A stretch of 64,000 nt of DNA, from the NCBI RefSeq assembly GCF_048066175.1, contig NZ_JBLTXA010000009.1:62001-126000 (forward strand), given 5' to 3'. The stretch's first letter is position 1. The number at the start of each line of letters is the position of its first letter. Origin of the DNA: Niveispirillum fermenti. GTDB taxonomy: Bacteria > Pseudomonadota > Alphaproteobacteria > Azospirillales > Azospirillaceae. Positions 17,502-25,610 of the stretch are shown piece after piece. Position numbers and translations under genes: made by a program. Below the pieces are notes generated by a model, which made no database searches, had not been told where the DNA came from, and worked only from the letters and a program-made list of their open reading frames with translations.

Positions 17502-18404
17502 TCAGCGTTCGGGGGCGGGATAATCCGCCGCGTTCAGGACCCAGCCTTCACGCGCCGAAAAATCGCGCCGGGGCGGGCAGAAAGCATCCAGAAGCCGGTT
17601 GAGTCCCGGTGCCGTGCCCTGTGACGTGTGTGTCGCCGGTGGCGGGATCACGGCAACCGACGGGGCGGCACAGAATTCATGCTGGTCATCCAGCCAATGC
17701 GCACTGTTCCCGGTCCAGGGCCAGCGCAGATGGTGAATGAACTCGCCCGCCGTCGCGATGGAATATTGTTCGAAATCATCATGATGATGGGGCGACAGGT
17801 CGGCGGGGTCACGCGGGCCGGGCCGGCCGCTGGTCAGGTTCACCATGATGGTGGAACAGCGGTAAAGGCGGCCGAACCGCCCCGGCTGGGCCGGCACATC
17901 ACCGGCATAGACACGGATGCGCCAACCGTCGACCGGATCGGGCCAGGATACAAGGTCCGGCACATTGGGGTCGGGCGTTGCAAAATCGGCCGCATTGGAA
18001 CAGCGGGCCGCAAGGTCCGTGGCCCGCGTGGTGATCAACCGGTAGACTTCCCCCTTCCCCAGCGCGCGTAGCTGGCTGTCACCGGGGGGAATGAAGGCAA
18101 CGCAGGGGCCCTGCGCCGTTTCCACCTGCCCGCCGGCCGTTATTTCCACCGAAAGGCCGGAATCGGGCAGGACGACAGCATATTCATCCACCTGCCCCTG
18201 CCGGGACAGCAGGGCACCAGCAGACACACGGCTGTAGGCCACGATCAGATTCTGTCCCCGTGCCAGCCAGGTCTGGACATTGTCGCCTTCCTCGGCCGGG
18301 GTTTCCGCGTAAAAGCGGCCATAGGACGCCGGTTTGAAGGGGGTTGCCGGCGGCTTCGGCGCCGGTGGCGCCAATGCGGCCCGCAAGTCGTTCTTTCCGT
18401 ACAC
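17502..18404 (-). CDS. Cupin-fold protein, first gene of amidohydrolase operon
   Basis: GTG at 18404, five bases after a GGGAGG ribosome site, gives 300 residues; an ATG at 18422 is in frame but has no ribosome site. The protein looks like a two-module cupin: an N-terminal beta module (about 50-130, with VDEYAVVLPDSGLSV and AFIPPGDSQL) and a C-terminal module with a His-rich loop SPHHHDDFEQYSIATAGEF (about 205-223) and a late TSQG segment. The HHH-x-D-x-E arrangement could bind a metal. No signal peptide. Could be an isomerase, dioxygenase or sugar-acid-binding cupin; I do not recognise the subfamily. Confidence 0.7.
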   Translation of the reverse strand: MYGKNDLRAALAPPAPKPPATPFKPASYGRFYAETPAEEGDNVQTWLARGQNLIVAYSRVSAGALLSRQGQVDEYAVVLPDSGLSVEITAGGQVETAQGPCVAFIPPGDSQLRALGKGEVYRLITTRATDLAARCSNAADFATPDPNVPDLVSWPDPVDGWRIRVYAGDVPAQPGRFGRLYRCSTIMVNLTSGRPGPRDPADLSPHHHDDFEQYSIATAGEFIHHLRWPWTGNSAHWLDDQHEFCAAPSVAVIPPPATHTSQGTAPGLNRLLDAFCPPRRDFSAREGWVLNAADYPAPER

Positions 18405-18503
18405 ACCGCCTCCCAGGAACATTTTTGCAAGTCCGGCATGGACTGATTGCAGCAGTAGGAAGGCATCGGCATCTTCCGTCTAATTCTTTTTGACCGTGCG
18501 ATT

Positions 18504-18520
18504 GATGCCGCGACGGCATC
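18504..18520. promoter_or_regulatory. LysR-type operator (T-N11-A palindrome), copy 2
   Basis: GATGCCG-CGA-CGGCATC is a perfect 7-bp inverted repeat with T-N11-A spacing, between the divergent cupin and aldolase/ferA operons. It matches the palindrome before lysR at 1278. A nearby GGCATCGGCATC at 18462-18473 supplies two further half-sites. Confidence 0.5.
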
Positions 18521-18540
18521 GGTTGGCCTGCAAACGGCTT

Positions 18541-18553
18541 CGATGCCGCATCG
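18541..18553. promoter_or_regulatory. Second short palindrome in the divergent promoter
   Basis: CGATGC-C-GCATCG has perfect 6-bp arms. It reuses the GATGCCG half-site of the palindrome 21 bases away and may be a secondary binding site. The rest of the 18405-18664 spacer shows nothing else I can name. Confidence 0.3.
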
Positions 18554-18664
18554 TTATCGATCGCGGCCGCAATCAGCATTTGATTCCCCCCCGCCGATTG
18601 CATTGGATGAACGCACGGCAGACGTCCCCACCCCGAAGAGACGTCGCCTGTCGGGAGATGCGTT

Positions 18665-19447
18665 GTGATCAACAGTCTAGTCAAGCGGCGCCTGGAAAAT
18701 GACGAGCCGACCTTCGGCACCTTCGTCAAGTTCCCGGCGCCCAACCTTGTCGAGATGATCGGCCTTGCGGGCTTCGACTTCATCATCATCGACAGCGAAC
18801 ATGCGAATTTCACGCATGGCGAGATCGAAGACCTGATCCGGGCGGCCCAACTGGTGGGTATCAGCGCGATCGTCCGTACCGCCGACGCGGGAGAGGCCAA
18901 TATCCTGCACGCGCTGGACAGCGGAGCCAGCGGCATCCAGGTGCCTTCCCTGTCGACAGCGGCGGAGGCGCAGGCCGTGATCCGCCGCGCCAAATATCAT
19001 CCGCTGGGCGAGCGCGGCTGGGCCCCTGGCTGCCGGGCCGGCGATTACGCATTCACACCGCCCAAAACCTATATCGAGCAGGCGAACCGCGACACCCTCG
19101 TGGCCGTGCATGTGGAAAATGCGCGCATGGCCGCCGATATCGACGCCCTTTGCGCCCTGGATCACCTGGACGTAGCCTTTATCGGCACCGGCGACCTCAG
19201 CCAGTCGCTGGGCCATCCAGGGGAGCCGGAGCATGCGGACGTGCAGGCGGTCGTGGACCGGGTCGTGGATGCCTGCCAGCGGGCCGGCCGGCATTTCGGC
19301 GTGGTGGCGGGCAGCCCGGACAGCCTGAAAGCCGGGATCGACCGCGGCGCCCGCTACATCGCATGGCAGTCCGACATGGTCATGTACAAGAACGCGCTGA
19401 AGGGGGCGGCGGACCGGTTCGCGCCCTTCCGCACCAACCGACGGTAG
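18665..19447 (+). CDS. HpcH/HpaI-family class II aldolase
   Basis: GTG at 18665 with a GGGAG site nine to ten bases upstream; 260 residues. The TIM-barrel motifs are present: GTFVKFPAPNLVEMIGLAGFDFIIIDSEHAN (about 18-48, with the metal-ligand segment), IVRTAD (Arg about 71), SGIQVPSLSTAAEAQ (about 95) and VAVHVENARM. It would cleave or form a pyruvate (4-hydroxy-2-oxo acid) aldol using a divalent metal. First gene of the rightward ferulate-type operon; it might release pyruvate from a ring-cleavage product or an aldol intermediate. Citrate-lyase-beta-like activity is a less likely alternative. Confidence 0.88.
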   Translation: MINSLVKRRLENDEPTFGTFVKFPAPNLVEMIGLAGFDFIIIDSEHANFTHGEIEDLIRAAQLVGISAIVRTADAGEANILHALDSGASGIQVPSLSTAAEAQAVIRRAKYHPLGERGWAPGCRAGDYAFTPPKTYIEQANRDTLVAVHVENARMAADIDALCALDHLDVAFIGTGDLSQSLGHPGEPEHADVQAVVDRVVDACQRAGRHFGVVAGSPDSLKAGIDRGARYIAWQSDMVMYKNALKGAADRFAPFRTNRR

Positions 19448-19453
19448 GTCTGA

Positions 19454-21589
19454 ATGCAGACGTCGAATTTTGAGACGGGAGGGCAGCCGCCTTCCCGCAT
19501 GGACCTGACGCGCCTGCTGCGCCCCCGTTCCATCGCCATCGCGGGCGCATCCCCCGAACCGGCATCCGTCGGCGGGGCGGTGCTGCGCAACATCACCGGA
19601 TCCGGCTTCACGGGAACCGTGCATCTGGTCAGCCCGACCCGTGCGGAGATCAACGGCACCCCCTGCCTGCCATCGATCCAGTCCCTGCCGCACGGCGTGG
19701 ACGTGGCCGTGCTGAACGTTCCGCGCAAGGCCGTTCGGGAGGCGGTGGAGGCCTGTATCGAACGCGGCGTCGGCGGTGCCATCGTCTTCGCCGCCGGCTT
19801 CCGCGAAGCGGGGGAGGAAGGCGCGCGCGAGCAGGAGGAAATCGCCGAAATCTGCCGTGCCGGCGGCCTGGCGCTGCTGGGCCCCAATTGCATGGGTTTC
19901 GCCAACTATGCCAGCGGCGCCGCGCTCAGCTTTGAATCGCTGGAGTTCCAGCCACTGGCGGCCGGGCCGCATATGGCTATCGTCGCCCAGAGCGGGGCCA
20001 TGGCCTCCAACATCCGCTCTGCCCTGCTGGCGCGGGGTGCCCGCATCTCTCATGTCGTATCGACGGGCAACGAAGCCGTGGTCCGCATCGACCATGTGAT
20101 CCGCCATCTGGTGGCGGAAGGCGCCAGCCTGATCGCCGCCTATATTGAACAGATACGCGATCCCGCCGCCTTCCTGTCGGCCGCACGCATGGCACGGGAA
20201 GCGGGGCGGCCGCTCGTCATGGTCCATCCGGGTGCCAGTGCGTCGGGCCGCGCGGCGGCACAATCCCATACCGGCGCCATGACCAGCGACCATGCCGTGA
20301 TGAAGGCCGCCGTGGAGGATGAAGGCGTCATCCTGGTGGAAACTATGGACGAGCTGTTCGACGCGGCCGCCATCCTCTACCGTTTTCCGGCACCGGCCGA
20401 CGGGGCCATGGCCATCATCACCAATTCCGGTGCGGTCCGGGGCCTCAGCCTGGATTTCTGCGAAAAGATCGGGCTGGAGGTCGCCGCCCTGGGCCAGGAG
20501 ACGCTGGACGGTCTGCGCGACCTGCTGCCCCCGCAATGCGAGGCGTCCAATCCGCTGGATGTCGGCATCGCCGGCTTCTCCGACGCCGGCGTTTTCGCCC
20601 GCACGACGGAGGTGATGATGGCCGATCCGGCCGTCGGGGCCGTGCTGCTGGCCCTGGCCGGCGGCGGACCGTGGCAACAGCGCGCCAAGGCCGACGCGAT
20701 CGCCCCCCTGGCCCGTGTGGCGCCAAAGCCCGTGGCCGTCGCCATCATCGGGGACGAGGCACCGCTGGATCCCGGCTGTATCGGCCCGTTCCGGGCAACC
20801 GATACGCCGCTGTTCCGTTCCCCCGACCGCGCGCTGCGGGCCTTCGCAGCCATCCAGCGCCAGGCGGGGGCGGCGGCAAGGATCGCCGGCCGCACCCCGT
20901 CACCCGGTCCGGGTTCCCCCCTGCCCCGCCCCGGTTCGCTGCCGGAATATGAAGGCAAGGCGCTGCTGGCGGAATTCGGCGTCCGTGTGCCGCGCGGCGT
21001 GCTGGTCTTCCGCGACGTGGATTCCGCCGCCCAGTTGGCGGGCCGCATCGGCTACCCCGTCGCCATGAAATTGCAGGCCCCCACCTTGATGCATAAGAGC
21101 GAGGTTGGCTGCGTCATCATTGGCGTCAAGGACGAGGCAGCCCTGCGTGCCGGCTGGCAGCGCCTGATGGACAATGCCCAGCAAGCCCTGCCCGACGGTG
21201 CCATCGATGGCATCCTGATCGAGGAGATGGCGCGCTCCGGGCTGGAACTGGTCATCGGTGGGCGCAACGATCCCGAATGGGGTCCGTTCGTCGTGTTCGG
21301 CCTGGGCGGTGTCTGGGTGGAGGCGCTGGACGCCCTGGAGATGCTGCCCGCCCATGCCAGCCGCGCCCAGATCCTGGAAAGGCTGCAAGAGATGCGCGGC
21401 GCCAGGCTGCTGGGTCCGTTCCGCGGCCAGCCGGCCCGCGATGTCGATGCCGTGACCGATGCCATCCGCGCCGTGGGCAATATCCTGCGCGCCCATCCGA
21501 GCATCAAGGAAATCGACGTCAACCCCCTGTCGGTCTTCGCCCAAGGCGAAGGCGTCATGGCGCTTGACGCCCTGTTCATCGCAGATTGA
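19454..21589 (+). CDS. ferA: NDP-forming acyl-CoA synthetase, feruloyl-CoA synthetase (FerA-like)
   Basis: A 711-residue single-chain NDP-forming acyl-CoA ligase. Order: CoA-binding Rossmann domain (RPRSIAIAGASPEPASVGG, about 24-42), succinyl-CoA-synthetase-like flavodoxin domains with LLGPNCMGFANY (about 138) and the phosphohistidine segment AAQSHTGAM (about 271), then an ATP-grasp domain from about residue 495 (ALLAEFGVRVPRG, GYPVAMKLQAP, KSEVGCVIIGV). It makes an acyl-CoA with ATP to ADP and phosphate. The sphingomonad feruloyl-CoA synthetase FerA is of this type, and the next gene is a hydroxycinnamoyl-CoA hydratase-lyase, so ferulate or p-coumarate is the best substrate guess. An in-frame ATG at 19499 is an alternative start. 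Confidence 0.85.
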   Translation: MQTSNFETGGQPPSRMDLTRLLRPRSIAIAGASPEPASVGGAVLRNITGSGFTGTVHLVSPTRAEINGTPCLPSIQSLPHGVDVAVLNVPRKAVREAVEACIERGVGGAIVFAAGFREAGEEGAREQEEIAEICRAGGLALLGPNCMGFANYASGAALSFESLEFQPLAAGPHMAIVAQSGAMASNIRSALLARGARISHVVSTGNEAVVRIDHVIRHLVAEGASLIAAYIEQIRDPAAFLSAARMAREAGRPLVMVHPGASASGRAAAQSHTGAMTSDHAVMKAAVEDEGVILVETMDELFDAAAILYRFPAPADGAMAIITNSGAVRGLSLDFCEKIGLEVAALGQETLDGLRDLLPPQCEASNPLDVGIAGFSDAGVFARTTEVMMADPAVGAVLLALAGGGPWQQRAKADAIAPLARVAPKPVAVAIIGDEAPLDPGCIGPFRATDTPLFRSPDRALRAFAAIQRQAGAAARIAGRTPSPGPGSPLPRPGSLPEYEGKALLAEFGVRVPRGVLVFRDVDSAAQLAGRIGYPVAMKLQAPTLMHKSEVGCVIIGVKDEAALRAGWQRLMDNAQQALPDGAIDGILIEEMARSGLELVIGGRNDPEWGPFVVFGLGGVWVEALDALEMLPAHASRAQILERLQEMRGARLLGPFRGQPARDVDAVTDAIRAVGNILRAHPSIKEIDVNPLSVFAQGEGVMALDALFIAD

Positions 21590-21602
21590 GGAGACATTCC
21601 CC

Positions 21603-22463
21603 GTGACGACAGCAGAAGCCATCGAGACCACGAAACCCATCCCCGGCGGACGGGAAGTGCTGGTCGAATTCGACGACGGCATCGCCTGGGTGCAGATCAA
21701 CCGCCCGGCCAAGCGCAACGCCATGAGTGTCGGGCTGGCTCAGGAAATGAACGAGGTGCTGGACGCGCTGGAAACCGACGAGCGCTGCGGCGTCATCGTG
21801 CTGACCGGCGTGGGCGAGGCCTTTTCCGCCGGCATGGACCTGAAGGATTTCTTCCGGGCCACCGACGGGCTGGGCGATATCGAACGCCACCGCGCCTATC
21901 GTGCCACCCGCGCCTGGCAGTGGCGGACCCTGATGCATTACGCCAAGCCCACCATCGCCATGGTCAATGGCTGGTGCTTCGGCGGTGCCTTCACGCCCCT
22001 GATCTGCTGCGATCTGGCCATCGCCGACGAAAAGGCTGTGTTCGGCCTGTCGGAGATCAATTGGGGCGTCATTCCCGGCGGTGTGGTGTCGAAGGCCATC
22101 GGTACCGTGATGGGCGACCGTCAGGCATTGTACTATGTCATGACGGGCGAGCAGTTTGACGGTGCCAAGGCTGTGTCCCTGGGGCTGGTCAACGAGGCGG
22201 TGCCCAAGGAAAGGCTGCGCCAGCGCACCACCGAACTGGCCCGCACCCTGCTGGGCAAGAACCCGACCGTGCTGCGTCAGGCCAAGCTGGCCTATAAATA
22301 TTCGCGCGAGATGAACTGGGAGCAGGCGTCGGAATATCTGACCGCCAAGGTCGACCAGACCAATTTCGTCGATCCGGAGCGCGGCAAGGAACAGGGGCTG
22401 AAGCAGTTTCTGGACGAAAAGACTTTCCGCCCCGGCATGGGCACCTACACTCGGCCTGAATAA
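21603..22463 (+). CDS. ferB: Hydroxycinnamoyl-CoA hydratase-lyase (FerB/Ech-like)
   Basis: GTG at 21603 follows GAGGAG and sits 13 bases after ferA; 286 residues. It closely resembles Pseudomonas HCHL: RPAKRNAMS, GMDLKDFF, YAKPTIAMVNGWCFGGAFTP, the catalytic Glu151 in FGLSEINWG and EQGLKQFLDEK. HCHL hydrates feruloyl-CoA and splits it to vanillin and acetyl-CoA. Against my memory of the P. fluorescens enzyme, its two phenol-anchoring tyrosines (Tyr75, Tyr239) correspond here to Phe83 and Thr247, so substrate preference may differ. Neighbours (CoA ligase before, aldehyde dehydrogenase after) fit the ferulate-to-vanillate route. Confidence 0.88.
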   Translation: MTTAEAIETTKPIPGGREVLVEFDDGIAWVQINRPAKRNAMSVGLAQEMNEVLDALETDERCGVIVLTGVGEAFSAGMDLKDFFRATDGLGDIERHRAYRATRAWQWRTLMHYAKPTIAMVNGWCFGGAFTPLICCDLAIADEKAVFGLSEINWGVIPGGVVSKAIGTVMGDRQALYYVMTGEQFDGAKAVSLGLVNEAVPKERLRQRTTELARTLLGKNPTVLRQAKLAYKYSREMNWEQASEYLTAKVDQTNFVDPERGKEQGLKQFLDEKTFRPGMGTYTRPE

Positions 22464-22483
22464 ACAGCGAGGAGCGAGCGCAA

Positions 22484-22825
22484 ATGAAAAGGCCGAGCAG
22501 CAACAAGGGCAGCGAACTGGCGGCGGTGGCCCCAGCCCTGGTCGAACTGACCGATCGCGTCCTTTACGAGGAAGTCTGGGAACGTCCGGGCCTGTCCAAG
22601 CGCGACCGCAGCCTGGTCACCATCGCGGCCCTGGTTGCGATGTACCGGCCCGAGCAGTTGCCGGCCCATCTGGGGCTTGCCCTGGATAACGGCCTGACGA
22701 AGGAGGAGATCGGCGAGGCCCTCGCCCATCTCGCCTTCTACGCCTCCTGGCCGTCTGCCATCACCGCCAGCCGCAAGTTCCTGGAGGTCGTCCAGGCGCG
22801 CGAGGCGGCAGCAAAAAAGGAGTGA
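22484..22825 (+). CDS. Carboxymuconolactone decarboxylase (CMD) family protein
   Basis: A 113-residue all-helical protein with ribosome site GAGGAG. It shows the CMD/AhpD-like core SKRDRSLVTIAALVAMYRPEQLPAHLGLALDNGLTKEEI followed by ALAHLAFYASWPSAI, without the CxxC of AhpD, so a peroxidase role is unlikely. Full-length gamma-CMD is about this size; the protein could decarboxylate a lactone or act on a related intermediate. It overlaps the following aldehyde dehydrogenase (GTGA), indicating tight co-translation. Confidence 0.85.
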   Translation: MKRPSSNKGSELAAVAPALVELTDRVLYEEVWERPGLSKRDRSLVTIAALVAMYRPEQLPAHLGLALDNGLTKEEIGEALAHLAFYASWPSAITASRKFLEVVQAREAAAKKE

Positions 22826-24252
22826 ACCCCGTGGACGGTCCCCCCGCCTTCCTGCTTTCCATCGATGGCGCGGGCGTGGCCGCCGCGTCGGATTTCCCCG
22901 TGATCGACCCGGCCACGGGGGAGCCCTTCGCCCGTGCGCCGGACGCGACCGAGGCGCATCTGAACCAGGCCGTCGCCGCCGCGCGCCGCGCCTTCGCCAA
23001 CTGGCGGGATACCGACAGCGATGGCCGCCGAGAAGCCATGAAAGGGTTCGCCGCCGCCATCCGCGCGGAAAGGGAGCCGCTGGCAGCACTGCTGACCCGT
23101 GAACAGGGCAAACCCCTGGCCGCCGCGCGGCGGGAGGTGGAGGCCGCCGCCGAACGGATCGCCGGCATGGCGGCCCTGGATATCGGCGGCGGCTATCTGC
23201 GAGAGGGACCGTCCGGCCCAGTACGCCTGGATTATGTGCCCATGGGGGTCGTCGGCGTCATCGCGCCCTGGAACGCCCCGCTGATCCTGGCCATGCAGAT
23301 GGTGGCGCAGGCACTGGCGGCCGGCAATGCCGTGGTGGTCAAGCCGTCGCCCTTCACACCCCTATCCACCCTGCGCCTGGGAGAGATTGCGGCCCGCACC
23401 CTGCCGCCGGGTCTGGTCAATACCTTGTCGGGCGGGAATGATCTTGGCCAGTGGATGACGGGCCATCCCGGCATCGACAAGATCGCCTTCGTCGGCTCCA
23501 CCGCCACCGGCAAGAAGGTGATGGCCGCCGCCGCGGACAGCCTGAAGCGCGTGTCGCTGGAACTGGGCGGCAACGATGCCGCCATCGTCCTGGACGATGC
23601 CGACCTGGATGCCGTGGCACCCCGCCTGTTCGCCAGCGCCTTCATCAATAGCGGCCAGATTTGCATGGCCGTGAAGCGTGTTTTTGCCCAGGCCCCCATC
23701 GCCGATGCCCTGGCCGAGGCGCTGGCGGTGCTGGCGCGGAAGGCGCGGGTGGGCGGCGGGTTCGACCCGGATGTGGAACTGGGGCCGGTGCAGAACCAGC
23801 CGCAATTCACCAAGGTGATGGCGCTGATCCAGGACGCGCGGGACCGGGGCGGCCGCTTCCTGGCCGGGGGCATGGCATTTGACCGGCCCGGCTATTTCAT
23901 CGCGCCGACCATCGTCACCGGCCTTCGCGAAGGTACCAGGCTGGTGGATGAGGAACAGTTCGGCCCCGTCCTGCCCATCCTGTCCTTCGACAGCGATGAT
24001 GAGGCGGTGATGCGCGCCAATGCCACCCGCTTCGGTCTGGGTGCCTCGGTCTGGAGTGGCGATCAGGCGCGGGCGGAAGCGCTGGCCCGACGGCTGGAGG
24101 CCGGGACCGTCTGGATCAATGCCCATGGTGGGGCGGCCCCCGACCTGCCCTTCGGCGGGTTCAAGGAATCCGGCATCGGCCGGGGCATGGGCGTGGCCGG
24201 CCTGCGCTCCTATGCCGAAATCCGTGTCATGCATGGTGCCGGCGGGGCCTGA
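22822..24252 (+). CDS. Aldehyde dehydrogenase (vanillin-dehydrogenase position)
   Basis: A 476-residue ALDH beginning at a GTG that overlaps the preceding TGA. PWNAP (149-153), KPSPFTP (174-180), GSTATG (225-230), base Glu247 in ELGGN and nucleophile Cys281 in NSGQICMA are intact. Placed at the end of the ferA-ferB operon, it probably oxidises the aromatic aldehyde released by the lyase (vanillin or 4-hydroxybenzaldehyde to the acid) with NAD(P)+. ELGGN instead of ELGGK is usual for this subgroup. The other ALDH at 6977 is a paralogue in a different transcription unit. Confidence 0.9.
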   Translation: MNPVDGPPAFLLSIDGAGVAAASDFPVIDPATGEPFARAPDATEAHLNQAVAAARRAFANWRDTDSDGRREAMKGFAAAIRAEREPLAALLTREQGKPLAAARREVEAAAERIAGMAALDIGGGYLREGPSGPVRLDYVPMGVVGVIAPWNAPLILAMQMVAQALAAGNAVVVKPSPFTPLSTLRLGEIAARTLPPGLVNTLSGGNDLGQWMTGHPGIDKIAFVGSTATGKKVMAAAADSLKRVSLELGGNDAAIVLDDADLDAVAPRLFASAFINSGQICMAVKRVFAQAPIADALAEALAVLARKARVGGGFDPDVELGPVQNQPQFTKVMALIQDARDRGGRFLAGGMAFDRPGYFIAPTIVTGLREGTRLVDEEQFGPVLPILSFDSDDEAVMRANATRFGLGASVWSGDQARAEALARRLEAGTVWINAHGGAAPDLPFGGFKESGIGRGMGVAGLRSYAEIRVMHGAGGA

Positions 24253-24262
24253 CCCGCCGGCA

Positions 24263-24754
24263 TCAGCGTTTCTTCGGCACGGGCAGCGCTGCGATCCGCT
24301 CAAACGCAGCGACCTGCTGCGCGGTGTCCAGCACATGTTCCAGACCCAGGTCGCGTGCCCGCTGAAGCCGGTCCTTTCCGCGCGCCAGCAGTGCGTCATC
24401 GTATACATCGCCCCGGCGGCGGAGAATTTTCCGGGTGCGGCCTGAAAGCTGTTCCAGCGCCAGCGCCGTGCGCGCGCAATGGAAACGGCGGCAGACGGCA
24501 GGCCGCCTGTCATGGATCGAACAGCCGGCTTCCGTCAGATAGACGCAATCGCCCGTCGCCGGATCGCGCCGCAGCGCCGGCACCGCCCGCCCCGGATAAA
24601 GGGCCGAGGCGATGGGTTCCCAGCGGTAGAAGGACAGATCGTCCCCTGCGTCGGGATGCAGGATCACCTGATCGTTCCGGCAGCATTGGATGCAGCCGTC
24701 ACACGGGATGGCGTTCTGGTCGAGTGGCATCCAAGCCCCATCAACATTCGACAA
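24263..24754 (-). CDS. YkgJ-like cysteine-cluster protein
   Basis: A 163-residue protein with a clear metal-binding cysteine pattern: CDGCIQCC (residues 18-25), then CVYLTEAGCSIHDRRPAVCRRFHC (about 70-93). This is the zinc- or iron-cluster-binding UPF0153/YkgJ pattern. The C-terminal 60 residues are helical and basic. It lies tail-to-tail with the ALDH operon (ten bases) and diverges from the SDR at 24829. The biochemical role of the family is unknown; the position suggests metal or redox support for the catabolic enzymes. Confidence 0.82.
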   Translation of the reverse strand: MSNVDGAWMPLDQNAIPCDGCIQCCRNDQVILHPDAGDDLSFYRWEPIASALYPGRAVPALRRDPATGDCVYLTEAGCSIHDRRPAVCRRFHCARTALALEQLSGRTRKILRRRGDVYDDALLARGKDRLQRARDLGLEHVLDTAQQVAAFERIAALPVPKKR

Positions 24755-24776
24755 TATAGAAATGATTTCAACAATA
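24746..24776 (-). promoter_or_regulatory. Candidate IclR operator, copy 3
   Basis: On the minus strand: TATTG, TTGAAATCAT, TTCTATATTGTCGAAT. The first 11 bases CTATTGTTGAA (one base upstream included) are identical to copy 2 at 8551 and the ATTG-N10-TTC spacing is kept; 23 of 32 positions match. It overlaps the first codons of the Cys-rich gene and lies before the divergent SDR. Confidence 0.5.
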
Positions 24777-24828
24777 GCGCATTCGACCCATCCGGCCGAG
24801 TGCGACCCGACAAAGCGGAGGATCGAGA

Positions 24829-25557
24829 ATGCTGAACCTTTCCCGTCAAGTGGCCCTCGTGACCGGCGCCAGTTCCGGCATCGGGGCGGCCATCGCCCGC
24901 AAGCTGGCGGCGTCCGGCATGGCGGTGGCCCTGGTCGCCCGCAGCCTGGATCGGCTGGAGACGATCGTCGCGGAGATCGTATCGGCCGGGGGTATGGCCC
25001 GCGCCTATCGGGCCGATGTCGCCCGGGAAGAGCAGGTTGAAGGCGCCTTTACGGCGGTGGCCCGTGATCTGGGCGCGCCGGACCTGCTGGTCAGCAATGC
25101 TGGCATTGCCGACAAGACACCGCTGGAGGATTTGAGCCTGGCGCGCTGGCAGGCGGTGCTGGATGTCAATCTGACCTCCGCCTTCCTGTGCTGCCGCGCG
25201 GCGGTGCGGGCCATGAAGCCGCGCGGGCGGGGGCGCATCCTGCTGGTCGGCAGCATTTCCGCGCTGGTGCCGCGCGAACATACGGCTGCCTATACTACCA
25301 CCAAGTTCGCCCTGGACGGGCTGACGCGGTCCATCGCGCTGGATGGACGGGAGCATGGCATCACGGCAGGGATCATCCATCCCGGCTCCACCATGACCAG
25401 CTTCGTTCCCGGTCTGGGCCGGCATGGGGCCGACCAGACCATGCGGCCGGAACAGGTGGCCGATCTTGTCCATTGCATCGCGGCGATGCCGCCGGAGGTC
25501 AATGTGCTGGAATCCGTCATCCTGCCCATCGGGCAGCCCTTCCTGGGTCGGGGCTGA
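24829..25557 (+). CDS. Short-chain dehydrogenase/reductase
   Basis: A 242-residue classical SDR, preceded by GGAGGATCG. It has the cofactor motif TGASSGIG (12-19), NAG (about 90), catalytic Ser in VGSISAL (about 141) and YTTTK (about 154-158). Arg38 in LVARSLDR suggests NADP preference. It probably interconverts a hydroxyl and a carbonyl group of a pathway intermediate. The gene stands alone, divergent from the Cys-cluster gene, and is followed by a strong hairpin. Substrate unknown. Confidence 0.9.
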   Translation: MLNLSRQVALVTGASSGIGAAIARKLAASGMAVALVARSLDRLETIVAEIVSAGGMARAYRADVAREEQVEGAFTAVARDLGAPDLLVSNAGIADKTPLEDLSLARWQAVLDVNLTSAFLCCRAAVRAMKPRGRGRILLVGSISALVPREHTAAYTTTKFALDGLTRSIALDGREHGITAGIIHPGSTMTSFVPGLGRHGADQTMRPEQVADLVHCIAAMPPEVNVLESVILPIGQPFLGRG

Positions 25558-25567
25558 TCCGGCAGGC

Positions 25568-25605
25568 GGCGCCTTGGGGCCGGGTTCCACCGGCCCCAAG
25601 GCGCC
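25568..25605. terminator. Strong hairpin between SDR and TonB receptor 2
   Basis: GGCGCCTTGGGGCCGG at 25568-25583 and CCGGCCCCAAGGCGCC at 25590-25605 are perfect 16-bp arms with a 6-bp loop. There is no T-run on either side, but the position between convergent stops indicates a bidirectional terminator. Confidence 0.7.
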
Positions 25606-25610
25606 TGGCA

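Noticed and set aside
18677..20677. Long open frame (about 666 codons) on the minus strand opposite the aldolase and ferA genes
   Set aside because: Its translation is rich in His, Gln, Gly, Arg and Asp with no domain, and it mirrors well-recognised genes on the plus strand; it is a high-GC antisense shadow.
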